The notes under the pieces are model-generated. The model did no database searches. It was not told where the DNA came from and saw only the letters and a program-made list of their open reading frames with translations. From assembly GCF_018612915.1 (NCBI RefSeq), contig NZ_JAGGRL010000010.1, forward strand, positions 1-64,000: 64,000 nt of DNA, in the 5' to 3' direction. Every line of letters starts with the position of its first letter. Positions within the stretch are counted from its first letter, which is position 1. A program made the position numbers and the translations under genes. This document shows, piece after piece, positions 46,452 to 54,731 of this stretch. The stretch is from Stenotrophomonas sp. ISL-67. GTDB lineage: Bacteria > Pseudomonadota > Gammaproteobacteria > Xanthomonadales > Xanthomonadaceae.

Positions 46452-47420
46452 ATGAGCAGCCCGCGCACCCGCCGTCTTCCCGTCCGCACCGTTGTCGTCG
46501 CCACTGCATTGATTGCCGGTATCGGTGCCATCGTCTATTCGCGCGTAACCGCCGCTCCCGAACCGGTTGCAGTGGCCGCGTCCCGCCAGGCCGACGTGGC
46601 CGCACTGGTGGGTACGCCTGATCCCACGGCGCAGGCATTGATTCCGGCGGGCTACGCGTTCGTCACCCCGGGCGCGCTGACGGTGGCCACGCACCCCGGG
46701 CAGCTGCCCCTCGCCGACTATGGTGCCGACAGTAAGAAGATCATCGGCGTCGAGCCGGATATCGCCAAGCTCATCGCCGATGGGCTGGGGTTGAAGCTGG
46801 TGCTGGTGCCGGTGGCCTGGGCCGATTGGCCACTGGGACTGGCGTCGGGCAAGTACGACGCAGTGCTGTCCAACGTGACCGTCACCGAAGAGCGCAAGCA
46901 GAAATTCGACTTCTCCAGCTACCGTTTCGACCTGCTGGGCATCTACACCCGCACTGACGGCCCTCTGCAGAAAATCGAGCGGCCGGCCGACGTGGCAGGG
47001 TTGAAGGTGGTGCTGGGGGCCAGCACCAACCAGGACCAGATCCTGCGCCAGTGGGACAAGCAGAACATCGCCGCCGGCCTGAAACCGGTGGAATACCAGT
47101 ACTTCGACGACGCGGTGGTGGGCCGGTTGGCCGTGATCACCGGGCGCGCCGACGTATCGTTCGAGCCCAACGCCACCGGCGCGTACTCGGCGCGCGATGG
47201 CAAGGTGCGGCGGATCGGCCTGTTCCCGGGTGGCTGGCCCAACGCGGCGGCCATTTCGGTGACCACGCGCAAGGGCAGCGGCCTGGCTACCGCCATCACC
47301 CAGGCCCTCAACACCCAGATAGACTCCGGCACCTACGCCCAGGCACTGAAGCGCTGGAACGTAGGCGAAGAAGCAGTAGCGCGCTCGGAAACCAACCCCC
47401 CAGGCCTACCCGCCCCGTAG
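46452..47420 (+). CDS. Amino-acid ABC transporter substrate-binding protein
   Basis: This 322-residue type II periplasmic binding protein has an N-terminal signal or anchor helix (VVVATALIAGIGAIVYSRVTA). Core motifs are LTVATHPGQLPLADYG, GVEPDIAKLIADGLGLKL, LASGKYDAVLSNVTVTEERK and VVLGASTNQDQILRQWD. The conserved Arg that holds the ligand carboxylate is probably in TEERKQKFDFS. It serves the fused transporter just upstream (22-base gap). Its stop codon TAG belongs to a GTAG repeat. Ligand assignment to an S-substituted cysteine is by operon context. Confidence 0.9.
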   Translation: MSSPRTRRLPVRTVVVATALIAGIGAIVYSRVTAAPEPVAVAASRQADVAALVGTPDPTAQALIPAGYAFVTPGALTVATHPGQLPLADYGADSKKIIGVEPDIAKLIADGLGLKLVLVPVAWADWPLGLASGKYDAVLSNVTVTEERKQKFDFSSYRFDLLGIYTRTDGPLQKIERPADVAGLKVVLGASTNQDQILRQWDKQNIAAGLKPVEYQYFDDAVVGRLAVITGRADVSFEPNATGAYSARDGKVRRIGLFPGGWPNAAAISVTTRKGSGLATAITQALNTQIDSGTYAQALKRWNVGEEAVARSETNPPGLPAP

Positions 47421-47439
47421 AGCCACGCCCTGCGTGGCT
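47417..47439 (+). repeat. SMAG repeat supplying a stop codon
   Basis: GTAG plus the arms AGCCACGC/GCGTGGCT with a CCT loop. Its TAG (47418-47420) ends the binding-protein gene, and the hairpin is probably the end of the cluster transcript. Confidence 0.85.
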
Positions 47440-47460
47440 GAAATCCGGCATCAAGCGCGG

Positions 47461-50400
47461 TCACCAGACCGCCTCAAGCATCCGGAACGGGGTGTTGACC
47501 AGCACCCCCTTCTCATCAAAATCCCGCATGACACGCCCATCCACACGCACCTGGCTGGGCCGGGTGCGCGAAGGCCACCACACCCGAACCGCAGCGTCCT
47601 TGCGCAGTCCCTTGCCCAACGTCACCATCAGGGTGTCGCCACGCTGTACCGCTTCCATCTGCAGCGTCCCGAACGCCGTCGGCAACCGTTCCACCGCCAG
47701 CCCGTCACCGGCCAGCCACGACGGCGGCGTGCCCGGCAGCAGGGACAGCGCATCATCGTCCTCGCGCATCAGCATGCCGAACAACGTGCGCCCGTACTCG
47801 GCACCGATCCACGTATGCGGCATGTCGCCCAGGTAGCGCGGGAAGCGCAGCCGTGAATGCACCACTTCGGCCAATACCTGCCACTCCAACGGCCGGCGGT
47901 CGCGCAGCAGGCCCTGCAGCAGCTCATCGGCGGCCTCGGGCTGGTCCAGGTGCACGTAGCTGAGCACATTGCGGATTTCATACGGCGTATAGGCGTACAG
48001 CGCATCCGGTTGGTTGCGCTTGCGCACGTCCTCCAGGTAACGCGCGAAGGTGGTGCGAAGTGCCTGCTCGGGCAGCACGTCCTGCGCGCCGGTGGGATCC
48101 AGCGCGATGGAAACGCCGGTGGGATCGCCATCGCCGAGATCAGCGGAAGAGGGAATGAAGTCGATGCCCTTCCACGCCATGGTGGCGAGGATCGACGCCG
48201 CCAACGCGTCATGCAGCGCGCGGTACTGCCCGCGCGCCCACGCCGCGGTTTCGTGATCACCCAGTGATTCGGCCAGCCACGCACCGTCATGCCAGCCCTT
48301 CAGGCCCCAGTAGTCGTCCCAGTAACTGTGGGTAGGCGAGGGATAGCCTTCGTGGCTGATCGACGGCGCCAGGATGCCGGCAAACCGTTCCGGCGCCGGC
48401 TGGCTGGCCATGTAGCCGGGCACCAGCGTGCGTTCGCGCAGCTCCTGCAGGAACTGCAGGGCGGCCTTCACCTTCGGCAGGTAGGCGCGCACCGATTCCG
48501 GGCCGCCGTCCAGCCGCGCGACATCGGCCACCAGCGCAACATACTGGCCCTGGCTGTCGTACTCGATGTCCGAGCCGAACCCCGTGTTGACGCTGCCGTC
48601 GTTGTTGAGGATCGGCGAGACCAGGCCGTTGGCATGCACGCCGTGCGCGGTGTACCAGGCCAGGTAGTCGCGCGCGATGCGCGATTCCCCCATGCGCAGC
48701 AGCACTGCCGAGGTGGCCATGCCATCGCGGATGAACGAACGGTTGTAGTTGCGCGGTCCCGGTTGCATGGCCGGGCCGGTCTGGTTGATCAGCATGTACG
48801 CCGCCTGGGCGCGCAGCATGTCCACCAGCGAGGGGTCGGGCAGGCGCAGCCCGACCTGGCCCAGCCGCTTCTGCCAGTCGTCGGATACGCGGGTGGCCAG
48901 GGCGTCGAAGACGGTATCCGGATCGCGCTCTTTGATGCCGAACGCGATCGGTGGCGGCTCCGGTAGTGCGCCGTCGCTGTTGGCGGCAGCGGTGCCCAGC
49001 GGGAAGGCAACCACGACCGAGCGGGTGGCGCCGGGCGCGAGCTGGACGCGGTAAGAGAGCGCTGCGGCAGCCAAGCCATCGGGATCATCGGCCTGCTGCG
49101 GGGTGGGTAGTTCGCCGCTTGCCACTGCTGCGGTGATCTCGGTGCTGCCATCGGTGCCGAAGGGTGCCACGCCCGAAGCACCCACCGGCGTCAGCGAGTG
49201 CAGCAGCGAGCGACCGTTGACCCGCACCGTCGAGCTCTCGACGGCCACCTTGTGGATCGGCGAGAGCCCACCGTTCTGCCACGGCGGGTTCATCTGCATC
49301 GGGCGCGTCACCAGCGCCAGGCTGCCGGCAATTGGGGTGGTGCCCACGTTGCGCAGGCGATGACGCACCAACGTGACCGGCTGGCCGCCCAGCTCTGCGG
49401 CGAAGGCTTCGCTCGTCAATTCCAGGCCCGGCTGCGGCTGCCACGTGACCGAGGGCATCGGCTTCCACCCGTCGCGCAGGGCGTGCTGCACCGGGTGGTC
49501 CGCGGCACCGGCGGCGCTGCCATCCGCGCTGCGCCAGATCGGCTGTACCAGCGGTGCGCCCTTGAACGCCTCGATATTGCCGTACTCGTCGAAGATCGAT
49601 TTCTGCAGCCCCCCGTGCACACCCACTGCGGTCCAGTAGGTCTGCTGCAGGTGCAGCGAGGCCGGGAACAACGCGCGCTGCGCGCCGCTTGCAACGGTCT
49701 GGTAGCGCTTCATCGGCGTCATTACCGCCGCCGGGCCGAGCAGGCGCAGGCGCGCGATCTTCGGTGCGTCGCCTTCCACCTGCAGGCGCAGGGCGTGGGC
49801 GGTCACCGGCGCGGTGCCCGCCAGCCAGCTCTGCTGTCGGCTGCCGGCCTGGGGGTCCTGTGCGAGATCGCTCCAGCTTCCTCGGGCGTCCCGTACCTGC
49901 AGGCGGGCGCTGTCGTGCGCGCCAGCCCAGTCGACGGCCAATCCGGTGGTGGCAACGGCCATTGGCAGGGCGATGTCCAGCACATGGCGGCCGTCCTTGT
50001 CGGAAGGGATGGCAACCGCGCTGCCGCCTTGCCACAGCGCCGCTGCTTGTGTCGCATCCAGCCCGGAAATGCGGGCCGTTGCGCGTTGGTCCAGTGGCTC
50101 GAGTTCAAAGATGGACACGCCCCAGTCCGAGGTGCGCTCGGGACTGGCCAGCCGCAGGTAGCGGGCCTGGCGGGGCGCGAAGTAGAGGGTTTCGATGCCG
50201 CCGATCGAATCGCGCATGGTGTAGGCGGTCTGCCATTGCCTGCCATCCAGCGAGGTCTGCAGGGTGTAGCCCTCCGGGTTCGAGACGTCCCAGGTGAGGC
50301 GGGTGCCGCTGAGCGCGCTGGGCTTGCCCAGATCGACCTGGAACCAGTGGCCCGGGCTGAACGCACCGCCGGTGACGGTCTTCGGATCGCCGTCGATCAG

Positions 50401-50550
50401 GTGGCTCACCGCCATGGCGGGGACCTGCTGGGAGGAACTGCTGGCCCGCCATTGACTACGGTCGGGCAGGTCCTGGGCGGAACAGGAGAAACCGACAACC
50501 CATCCCAGCAGGAGAAGCTGCACCACGCGCCGATCAACATACAAACCCAT
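47461..50550 (-). CDS. Secreted F5/8-type C (discoidin) domain glycoside-hydrolase-like protein
   Basis: This 1029-residue protein has a signal peptide (VQLLLLGWVVGFSCSA). A carbohydrate-binding discoidin domain follows at about 30-150 (AVSHLIDGDPKTVTGGAFSP; HWFQVDLGKPSALSGTRLTW). A long C-terminal region has the alternation of helices expected of an (alpha/alpha)6 toroid (NYNRSFIRDGMATSAVLLRM; SHEGYPSPTHSYWDDYWGLK). Acidic and aromatic residues such as RDG and DDYWGLKGW suggest a glycan-degrading active site, but the GH family cannot be named. The ATG at 50550 is used rather than the TTG one codon earlier. A LacI-type operator lies 59 bases upstream. Confidence 0.85.
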   Translation of the reverse strand: MGLYVDRRVVQLLLLGWVVGFSCSAQDLPDRSQWRASSSSQQVPAMAVSHLIDGDPKTVTGGAFSPGHWFQVDLGKPSALSGTRLTWDVSNPEGYTLQTSLDGRQWQTAYTMRDSIGGIETLYFAPRQARYLRLASPERTSDWGVSIFELEPLDQRATARISGLDATQAAALWQGGSAVAIPSDKDGRHVLDIALPMAVATTGLAVDWAGAHDSARLQVRDARGSWSDLAQDPQAGSRQQSWLAGTAPVTAHALRLQVEGDAPKIARLRLLGPAAVMTPMKRYQTVASGAQRALFPASLHLQQTYWTAVGVHGGLQKSIFDEYGNIEAFKGAPLVQPIWRSADGSAAGAADHPVQHALRDGWKPMPSVTWQPQPGLELTSEAFAAELGGQPVTLVRHRLRNVGTTPIAGSLALVTRPMQMNPPWQNGGLSPIHKVAVESSTVRVNGRSLLHSLTPVGASGVAPFGTDGSTEITAAVASGELPTPQQADDPDGLAAAALSYRVQLAPGATRSVVVAFPLGTAAANSDGALPEPPPIAFGIKERDPDTVFDALATRVSDDWQKRLGQVGLRLPDPSLVDMLRAQAAYMLINQTGPAMQPGPRNYNRSFIRDGMATSAVLLRMGESRIARDYLAWYTAHGVHANGLVSPILNNDGSVNTGFGSDIEYDSQGQYVALVADVARLDGGPESVRAYLPKVKAALQFLQELRERTLVPGYMASQPAPERFAGILAPSISHEGYPSPTHSYWDDYWGLKGWHDGAWLAESLGDHETAAWARGQYRALHDALAASILATMAWKGIDFIPSSADLGDGDPTGVSIALDPTGAQDVLPEQALRTTFARYLEDVRKRNQPDALYAYTPYEIRNVLSYVHLDQPEAADELLQGLLRDRRPLEWQVLAEVVHSRLRFPRYLGDMPHTWIGAEYGRTLFGMLMREDDDALSLLPGTPPSWLAGDGLAVERLPTAFGTLQMEAVQRGDTLMVTLGKGLRKDAAVRVWWPSRTRPSQVRVDGRVMRDFDEKGVLVNTPFRMLEAVW

Positions 50551-50608
50551 CAACGAGTTCCTCGATTGATATGCCTCGCCGATGAGGCCGGGTCAACGCT
50601 AACAGGGG

Positions 50609-50624
50609 ATGTAATCGGTTACAT
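50609..50624. promoter_or_regulatory. LacI-family-type operator before the glycosidase gene
   Basis: ATGTAA-TCGG-TTACAT is a perfect palindrome of the TGTAAnnnnTTACA kind used by LacI-family sugar regulators in xanthomonads. No LacI gene is in the window. Confidence 0.6.
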
Positions 50625-50738
50625 GACGCGACGCAATATGGAAGCGCGATGAAGGGTGTCCGGCCTCACAAATCCTTCACGCGACGGTGGAAGCGAGTGG
50701 ATCAGGGCAGCAGGATCGGGCGATACCGAACACATGTG

Positions 50739-50778
50739 CGGGTTGTCACTTGACAACCCGGGTTCACGGCGCCACACT
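50739..50778 (+). promoter_or_regulatory. Promoter with palindromic operator of the HicA-like/HTH pair
   Basis: A 22-base palindrome (CGGGTTGTCA-CT-TGACAACCCG, 50739-50760) contains TTGACA at 50750-50755. A weak -10 (CACACT) follows after 17 bases at 50773-50778. A protein bound to the palindrome would cover the -35 box, which suits autoregulation. Confidence 0.65.
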
Positions 50779-50789
50779 GGAGCCGCCTG

Positions 50790-51032
50790 ATGGTCAGACC
50801 GAAGCACCCCAAACGAGAGGTTGAAGCCGCCATCGCACACGCTGAAGCAATGGGATGGCGGGTAGCGGTTGGAGGAAGCCATGCGTGGGGGCGAATCTAT
50901 TGCCCCTTCAACGACCGGGACTGCCGGTGTGGTGAATTCTGCATCTCCAGCATCTGGAGCACGCCGAAGAATCCAGGCAACCATGCGGATGCATTGCGCC
51001 GCGTCGTAGACAACTGCGCGAAGCGCAGTTGA
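50790..51032 (+). CDS. HicA-like small protein with GSH motif and Cys cluster (putative toxin)
   Basis: This is an 80-residue protein. The segment AIAHAEAMGWRVAVGGSHAW parallels HicA mRNA-interferase toxins: a helix, GW, a strand, then GSH with the catalytic His (His31). Unlike ordinary HicA it carries a tight Cys set, C-x6-C-x-C-x3-C (residues 38, 45, 47, 51), in IYCPFNDRDCRCGEFC, which may bind metal. It is followed 22 bases later by an HTH protein, the toxin-first order of hicAB. A perfect hairpin (51011-51031) covers the last codons. Toxicity is inferred from the motif and arrangement. Confidence 0.72.
   Translation: MVRPKHPKREVEAAIAHAEAMGWRVAVGGSHAWGRIYCPFNDRDCRCGEFCISSIWSTPKNPGNHADALRRVVDNCAKRS
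51006..51031 (+). repeat. GTAG-headed hairpin in the 3-prime end of the HicA-like gene
   Basis: GTAGA is followed by CAACTGCGC-GAA-GCGCAGTTG, a perfect nine-base stem. It encodes the last eight residues of the protein and lies just before the partner's ribosome binding site, so it may be a captured REP unit or a translational control hairpin. Confidence 0.6.
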
Positions 51033-51054
51033 TCATTTCCCCAGGAGCCGGATC

Positions 51055-51576
51055 ATGGAGTACATGTTTACCCTGAAGTACCAGTTGGCAGACGCCAACG
51101 GCGACCTGCAGGCGCTGGTGGAGCAGCTGGGGGAGCATGGCTGCGATGACGCCCTGATCGGAGCCGGGTTGCCGGGCCGCATCGCACTGGAGTTCACGCG
51201 TGAAGCGGACAGTGCCGACGCTGCAGTGCGCAGCGCGCTGGAAGATGTTCGCCGGGCTGTGCCCAGCGCGACGCTGATCGAGGTGACACCCGATCTGGTC
51301 GGCCTCACCGACGTTGCCGCGCTGGTCGGCGTATCGCGGCAGAACATGCGCAAGCTGATGCTGGCCTACCCCGATACGTTCCCGCTGCCCGTACATGATG
51401 GCAGCACCTCGATCTGGCATCTGGCCGATGTGCTGGCGTGGCTGCAGGCACGCGGCGGATATGCGCTCACGGCGGGGCTGGTGGAGGTTGCCCGGGTCGC
51501 GCTCGAGGTGAATGTCGCCAAGGAGGGGCTGAGGCTTTCCGGGCCGAAGCCTGCGGTGCAGGCTGCAGCGATCTGA
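51055..51576 (+). CDS. HTH partner protein of the HicA-like gene (putative antitoxin)
   Basis: This is a 173-residue protein. Residues 1-80 (MFTLKYQLADANGDLQALVE; GCDDALIGAGLPGRIALEFT; AVRSALEDVRRAVPSATLIE) look like two beta-alpha-beta units of a small alpha/beta domain. Residues about 85-140 are a MerR/AlpA-like helix-turn-helix (GLTDVAALVGVSRQNMRKLM then WHLADVLAWLQARGG). A good AGGAG precedes ATG 51055. It probably neutralises the upstream HicA-like protein through its N-domain and binds the promoter palindrome with its HTH. That role is inferred; the two genes are adjacent, co-oriented and under one promoter. Confidence 0.75.
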   Translation: MEYMFTLKYQLADANGDLQALVEQLGEHGCDDALIGAGLPGRIALEFTREADSADAAVRSALEDVRRAVPSATLIEVTPDLVGLTDVAALVGVSRQNMRKLMLAYPDTFPLPVHDGSTSIWHLADVLAWLQARGGYALTAGLVEVARVALEVNVAKEGLRLSGPKPAVQAAAI

Positions 51577-51641
51577 TCCATTGCATCTCTTCGTGACGCG
51601 TTTCCCTGTGTGTGCGGACTTGATTCTGAGATAGTGGTGCG

Positions 51642-52691
51642 ATGTTCGTGCGCCACGGCGGAGTGATGCTGCATCCACAGGAATTGTCTTCTTCGCAGAT
51701 TGGCGCAGTGCTGGCCCAGGCTTATGGCGTGCACGTCAGCCACGTGATGCAGCGCCCGGCGGGTGCCGACGCGGGCGCCACGGTGTACCAGGTGAGCTCT
51801 GACGATGGCACGCGCTGGTGGTTGAAGTGCCGCCGCTATGCCGTGGCTGATGCGGTGTGGGAAGTCGTCCAGTACCTGCGCTGCTCGCTCGGGTTGGACG
51901 AGGTGGTGGCCCCGCAGCCCACCCTGGATGGCGCCCCGGCCACCCATGCCGAAGGCCTGCAGTGGACGCTGTTTGCCTATGTGGAAGGCGAGTCGGGTTT
52001 CGAAGTGGCGCTGTCACAGGTGCAGTGGTACCGACTGGGCCAGGTGTTGCGTCGCGTGCACGACACGACGTTGCCGCCCGGCCTGGCGTCGGGTCTTGCG
52101 CAGCCCGGATTCGATGACGACACGGCGGTGGAACGGGTCGGGGCGTGGCTGCGGCGCGGCGATGATCGTTGGCCGGTTGCCGACGCCCTGGCCGAGGCGT
52201 ACCGCCGGGTGTGGCGGCAGCGACAAGCGCCGATTACCGAGGTCTGGCAGCACTGCGTCGCCCTGCGTGAGCGGTTGGCCGGGCAGCGCTGGTCGCGGGG
52301 CTTATGCCATGGTGACCCGCACGCGGGCAACCTGCTGCTGCGCGCCGATGGGGGGCTGCACCTGATCGACTGGGACGACATGGTGCTGGCGCCACGCGAG
52401 CGCGACCTGATGTTCGTCGGTGCCGGCGTCGGCGGTCGCTGGGGGCGCGATGATCCGCCGCGGTTCCATGAAGGGTACGGTGCGGTTGCGCTCGACCCGG
52501 TCCGGCTGGCGTATTACCGGCACTGGCGGATCCTGCACGACCTGCAGGAGTTCCACGACCTGCTGCTTGAGCCGGGCGCGGCATCGCGTCCACCCAGCCA
52601 GCGGCGGCAGGCATTGCGCTACATGGAGGAACAGTTCGCGCCGGGCAACGTGGTCGACGCGGCGGCCCGCAGTTGGAGGGCCGCCGCATGA
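51642..52691 (+). CDS. APH(9)-like phosphotransferase (spectinomycin-kinase family)
   Basis: This is a 349-residue APH-fold kinase. The catalytic loop is LCHGDPHAGNLLL and the metal-binding segment is HLIDWDDMVLAPRERDLMFV. The tail that follows (GAGVGGRWGRDD; LAYYRHWRILHDLQEFHDLL) is close to APH(9)-Ia, which phosphorylates spectinomycin. A chromosomal aph(9) type is, from memory, known in Stenotrophomonas. The start may be ATG 51642 or ATG 51666 (MLHPQELSSSQ). Resistance itself is not shown by the sequence. Confidence 0.85.
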   Translation: MFVRHGGVMLHPQELSSSQIGAVLAQAYGVHVSHVMQRPAGADAGATVYQVSSDDGTRWWLKCRRYAVADAVWEVVQYLRCSLGLDEVVAPQPTLDGAPATHAEGLQWTLFAYVEGESGFEVALSQVQWYRLGQVLRRVHDTTLPPGLASGLAQPGFDDDTAVERVGAWLRRGDDRWPVADALAEAYRRVWRQRQAPITEVWQHCVALRERLAGQRWSRGLCHGDPHAGNLLLRADGGLHLIDWDDMVLAPRERDLMFVGAGVGGRWGRDDPPRFHEGYGAVALDPVRLAYYRHWRILHDLQEFHDLLLEPGAASRPPSQRRQALRYMEEQFAPGNVVDAAARSWRAAA

Positions 52692-52761
52692 CGCAGCCGC
52701 GAAGACGCCAGAACTGGCCAGTAAACCTGGTAATTCCGCAGCAAGTGGACAGTCGTGACGC

Positions 52762-53688
52762 TTACTCGCCAGGCTTTGCGCCGGCCGTGGCGGCTTTCGA
52801 CGCCGCGCGCCGCACCAGCACCGCTTCGCGGTGGGCGATGTAGGCATTGGCGGCAAGAATGATGCCCGCCCCGGTGACGGTCCAGCGGTCCAGCGCTTCA
52901 TCGAACAGCAGCCAGCCCAACAGGCTGACCAGCGGCAGCTGCATGAAGCTGATCGGGGTCAACGCCGACACTTCGCCCAGGCGCAGCGCACGCGTCCACA
53001 GCAGTTGGCCCAGCGTGCCAAGCACGCCGGTAGCGGCCAACCAGACCCACGCCACGCCGCTGGGCCAGGCCCAGCCGAACAGGGCGGGCACCAGCGACAG
53101 CGGCACCCAGAACACGTAGGTGTAGAACACGACCGTGTCGGCCCCGTCCACGCGGGTCAGCTGCTTGATCTGGATCGCCACCAGCGAGCTGAGGAGCGCA
53201 GCCAGCACGGCCACAAGCGCGCCTGGGCTGAACGTCGCAGCGCCCGGTCGTACGATGATCAGCACGCCGATGAAGCCACAGACCACCGCCGCCCAGCGGC
53301 GCACCCGCACGGTTTCACCGAGGAACAGCACCGCGGCGATGGTGACGAACAAGGGCGTGGAATACGAAAGCGAGATCGCCTGCGACATCGGCAGGTGGCC
53401 GATGGCCCAGAACGCACAGAGCATCGAGGCCAGCCCGATCAGGCTGCGCACGAAGTAGCGGGGCAGCTGTTGCGTGCGGAACGGCGAGCTGCCCGGGCGC
53501 AACAGGAACGGCAGCAGGGCCAGCAGGCCGAACGCGTTGCGGAAGAAGGCCACTTCCTGGGTGGGCACGTAGCGGGTGGCATAGCGGATCGCCACGGCCA
53601 TCAAGCCGAAGGCCAGGGTGCTGCCAAGCATCAGCAGCGCCGCACGCATCGGTGTCGGCGCTGGAAGGGCGAGCTGAAGGGTCACCAC
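52762..53688 (-). CDS. EamA-type DMT-superfamily transporter
   Basis: This 308-residue protein has ten membrane helices in two EamA repeats ([40 protein letters not shown]). DMT exporters of this type move metabolites or amino acids across the inner membrane; the substrate is unknown. It begins with GTG (53688) overlapping the murB stop, so it is co-translated with murB although functionally unrelated as far as can be seen. Confidence 0.9.
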   Translation of the reverse strand: MVTLQLALPAPTPMRAALLMLGSTLAFGLMAVAIRYATRYVPTQEVAFFRNAFGLLALLPFLLRPGSSPFRTQQLPRYFVRSLIGLASMLCAFWAIGHLPMSQAISLSYSTPLFVTIAAVLFLGETVRVRRWAAVVCGFIGVLIIVRPGAATFSPGALVAVLAALLSSLVAIQIKQLTRVDGADTVVFYTYVFWVPLSLVPALFGWAWPSGVAWVWLAATGVLGTLGQLLWTRALRLGEVSALTPISFMQLPLVSLLGWLLFDEALDRWTVTGAGIILAANAYIAHREAVLVRRAASKAATAGAKPGE

Positions 53689-54731
53689 TGTGCGCCGATC
53701 AGGCGCGGCTCCGGCTCGATGGGAACGCCGAATGTCTCCAGCACCGATGCGGAGATGCGCCGCGCCAGTGCGAGCAGTTCGGCGCCCGTGGCGTCGCCAT
53801 GGTTGACCAGTACCAGTGCGTGTTGTGGCGCGACACCGGCATCGCCTTCACGGAATCCCTTCCAGCCACAGGCTTCGATCATCCACGCCGCCGAGAGCTT
53901 GCGCCGGTCGTCCTGTTCGGCCGGGTACACCGGCAGGCCGGGGAAGTGCTGCAGCAGCACCTCCACCTGTTCCAGTGGCAGCACCGGATTCTTGAAGAAG
54001 CTGCCGGCATTGCCCAGCACATCCGGGTCGGGCAGCTTGCGCCGGCGGATCGCGATCACCGCATTGGCCACGTCGGCGGCCACCGGCAGCTCCACGCCCA
54101 TCGCCTGCATTTCCTCGGCAATGCCCGCATAGCCCAGGCGAAGGTCATGCAGCAGCGGCAGGCGCAGTTCGATCGCGCTGATCAGGTAGCGGTCCGCATC
54201 GCGCTTGAAGACGCTGTCGCGGTAGCTGAAGGCACAGGTTTCGGCGTCCAGCCGCACCCATTCGCCGTTCTGGCGGTCCCAGGCTTCCACCGCCTGGATG
54301 AACTCATCCACCTGCACGCCGTAGGCGCCGATGTTCTGGATCGGTGCCGCGCCGGCCGTGCCGGGAATCAGTGCCAGGTTCTCCAGCCCCGACAGGCCGT
54401 TCTGCAGCGACCACATCACCAGGCCGTGCCAGTCCACGCCCGCGCCGGCACGCACCACGGTGTGGTCGGCGCGGTGTTCCAGTACCTCGATGTTGCGGTT
54501 GGCGAACACCAGCACGGTGCCGGGTACGTCATCGGCGATGAGCACGTTGCTGCCGCTGCCCAGCACCAGCAGCGGGTGGCCGGCGACCTGGGGCAGGGCC
54601 AGCACGTCGGGTAGCAGGGTGGTGTCGTGCAGTTCCAGCAGCTGTGCTGCGACGGCGTCGACATGGAACGTGTTGAGGGCCTTCAGCGAGGCATTTTCGG
54701 TCAGTGACCAGGCAGGCATTGCAGTACTCAT
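53682..54731 (-). CDS. murB: UDP-N-acetylenolpyruvoylglucosamine reductase
   Basis: This 349-residue flavoprotein reduces UDP-GlcNAc-enolpyruvate to UDP-MurNAc in peptidoglycan synthesis. It is of type I (E. coli length). Seen are [14 protein letters not shown] (FAD binding), [20 protein letters not shown], the YRDSVFKRD segment, and [12 protein letters not shown] with the catalytic Ser. ATG 54731 is selected because family homology starts at [17 protein letters not shown]. It overlaps the pyrD stop by four bases. Confidence 0.96.
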   Translation of the reverse strand: MSTAMPAWSLTENASLKALNTFHVDAVAAQLLELHDTTLLPDVLALPQVAGHPLLVLGSGSNVLIADDVPGTVLVFANRNIEVLEHRADHTVVRAGAGVDWHGLVMWSLQNGLSGLENLALIPGTAGAAPIQNIGAYGVQVDEFIQAVEAWDRQNGEWVRLDAETCAFSYRDSVFKRDADRYLISAIELRLPLLHDLRLGYAGIAEEMQAMGVELPVAADVANAVIAIRRRKLPDPDVLGNAGSFFKNPVLPLEQVEVLLQHFPGLPVYPAEQDDRRKLSAAWMIEACGWKGFREGDAGVAPQHALVLVNHGDATGAELLALARRISASVLETFGVPIEPEPRLIGAQW

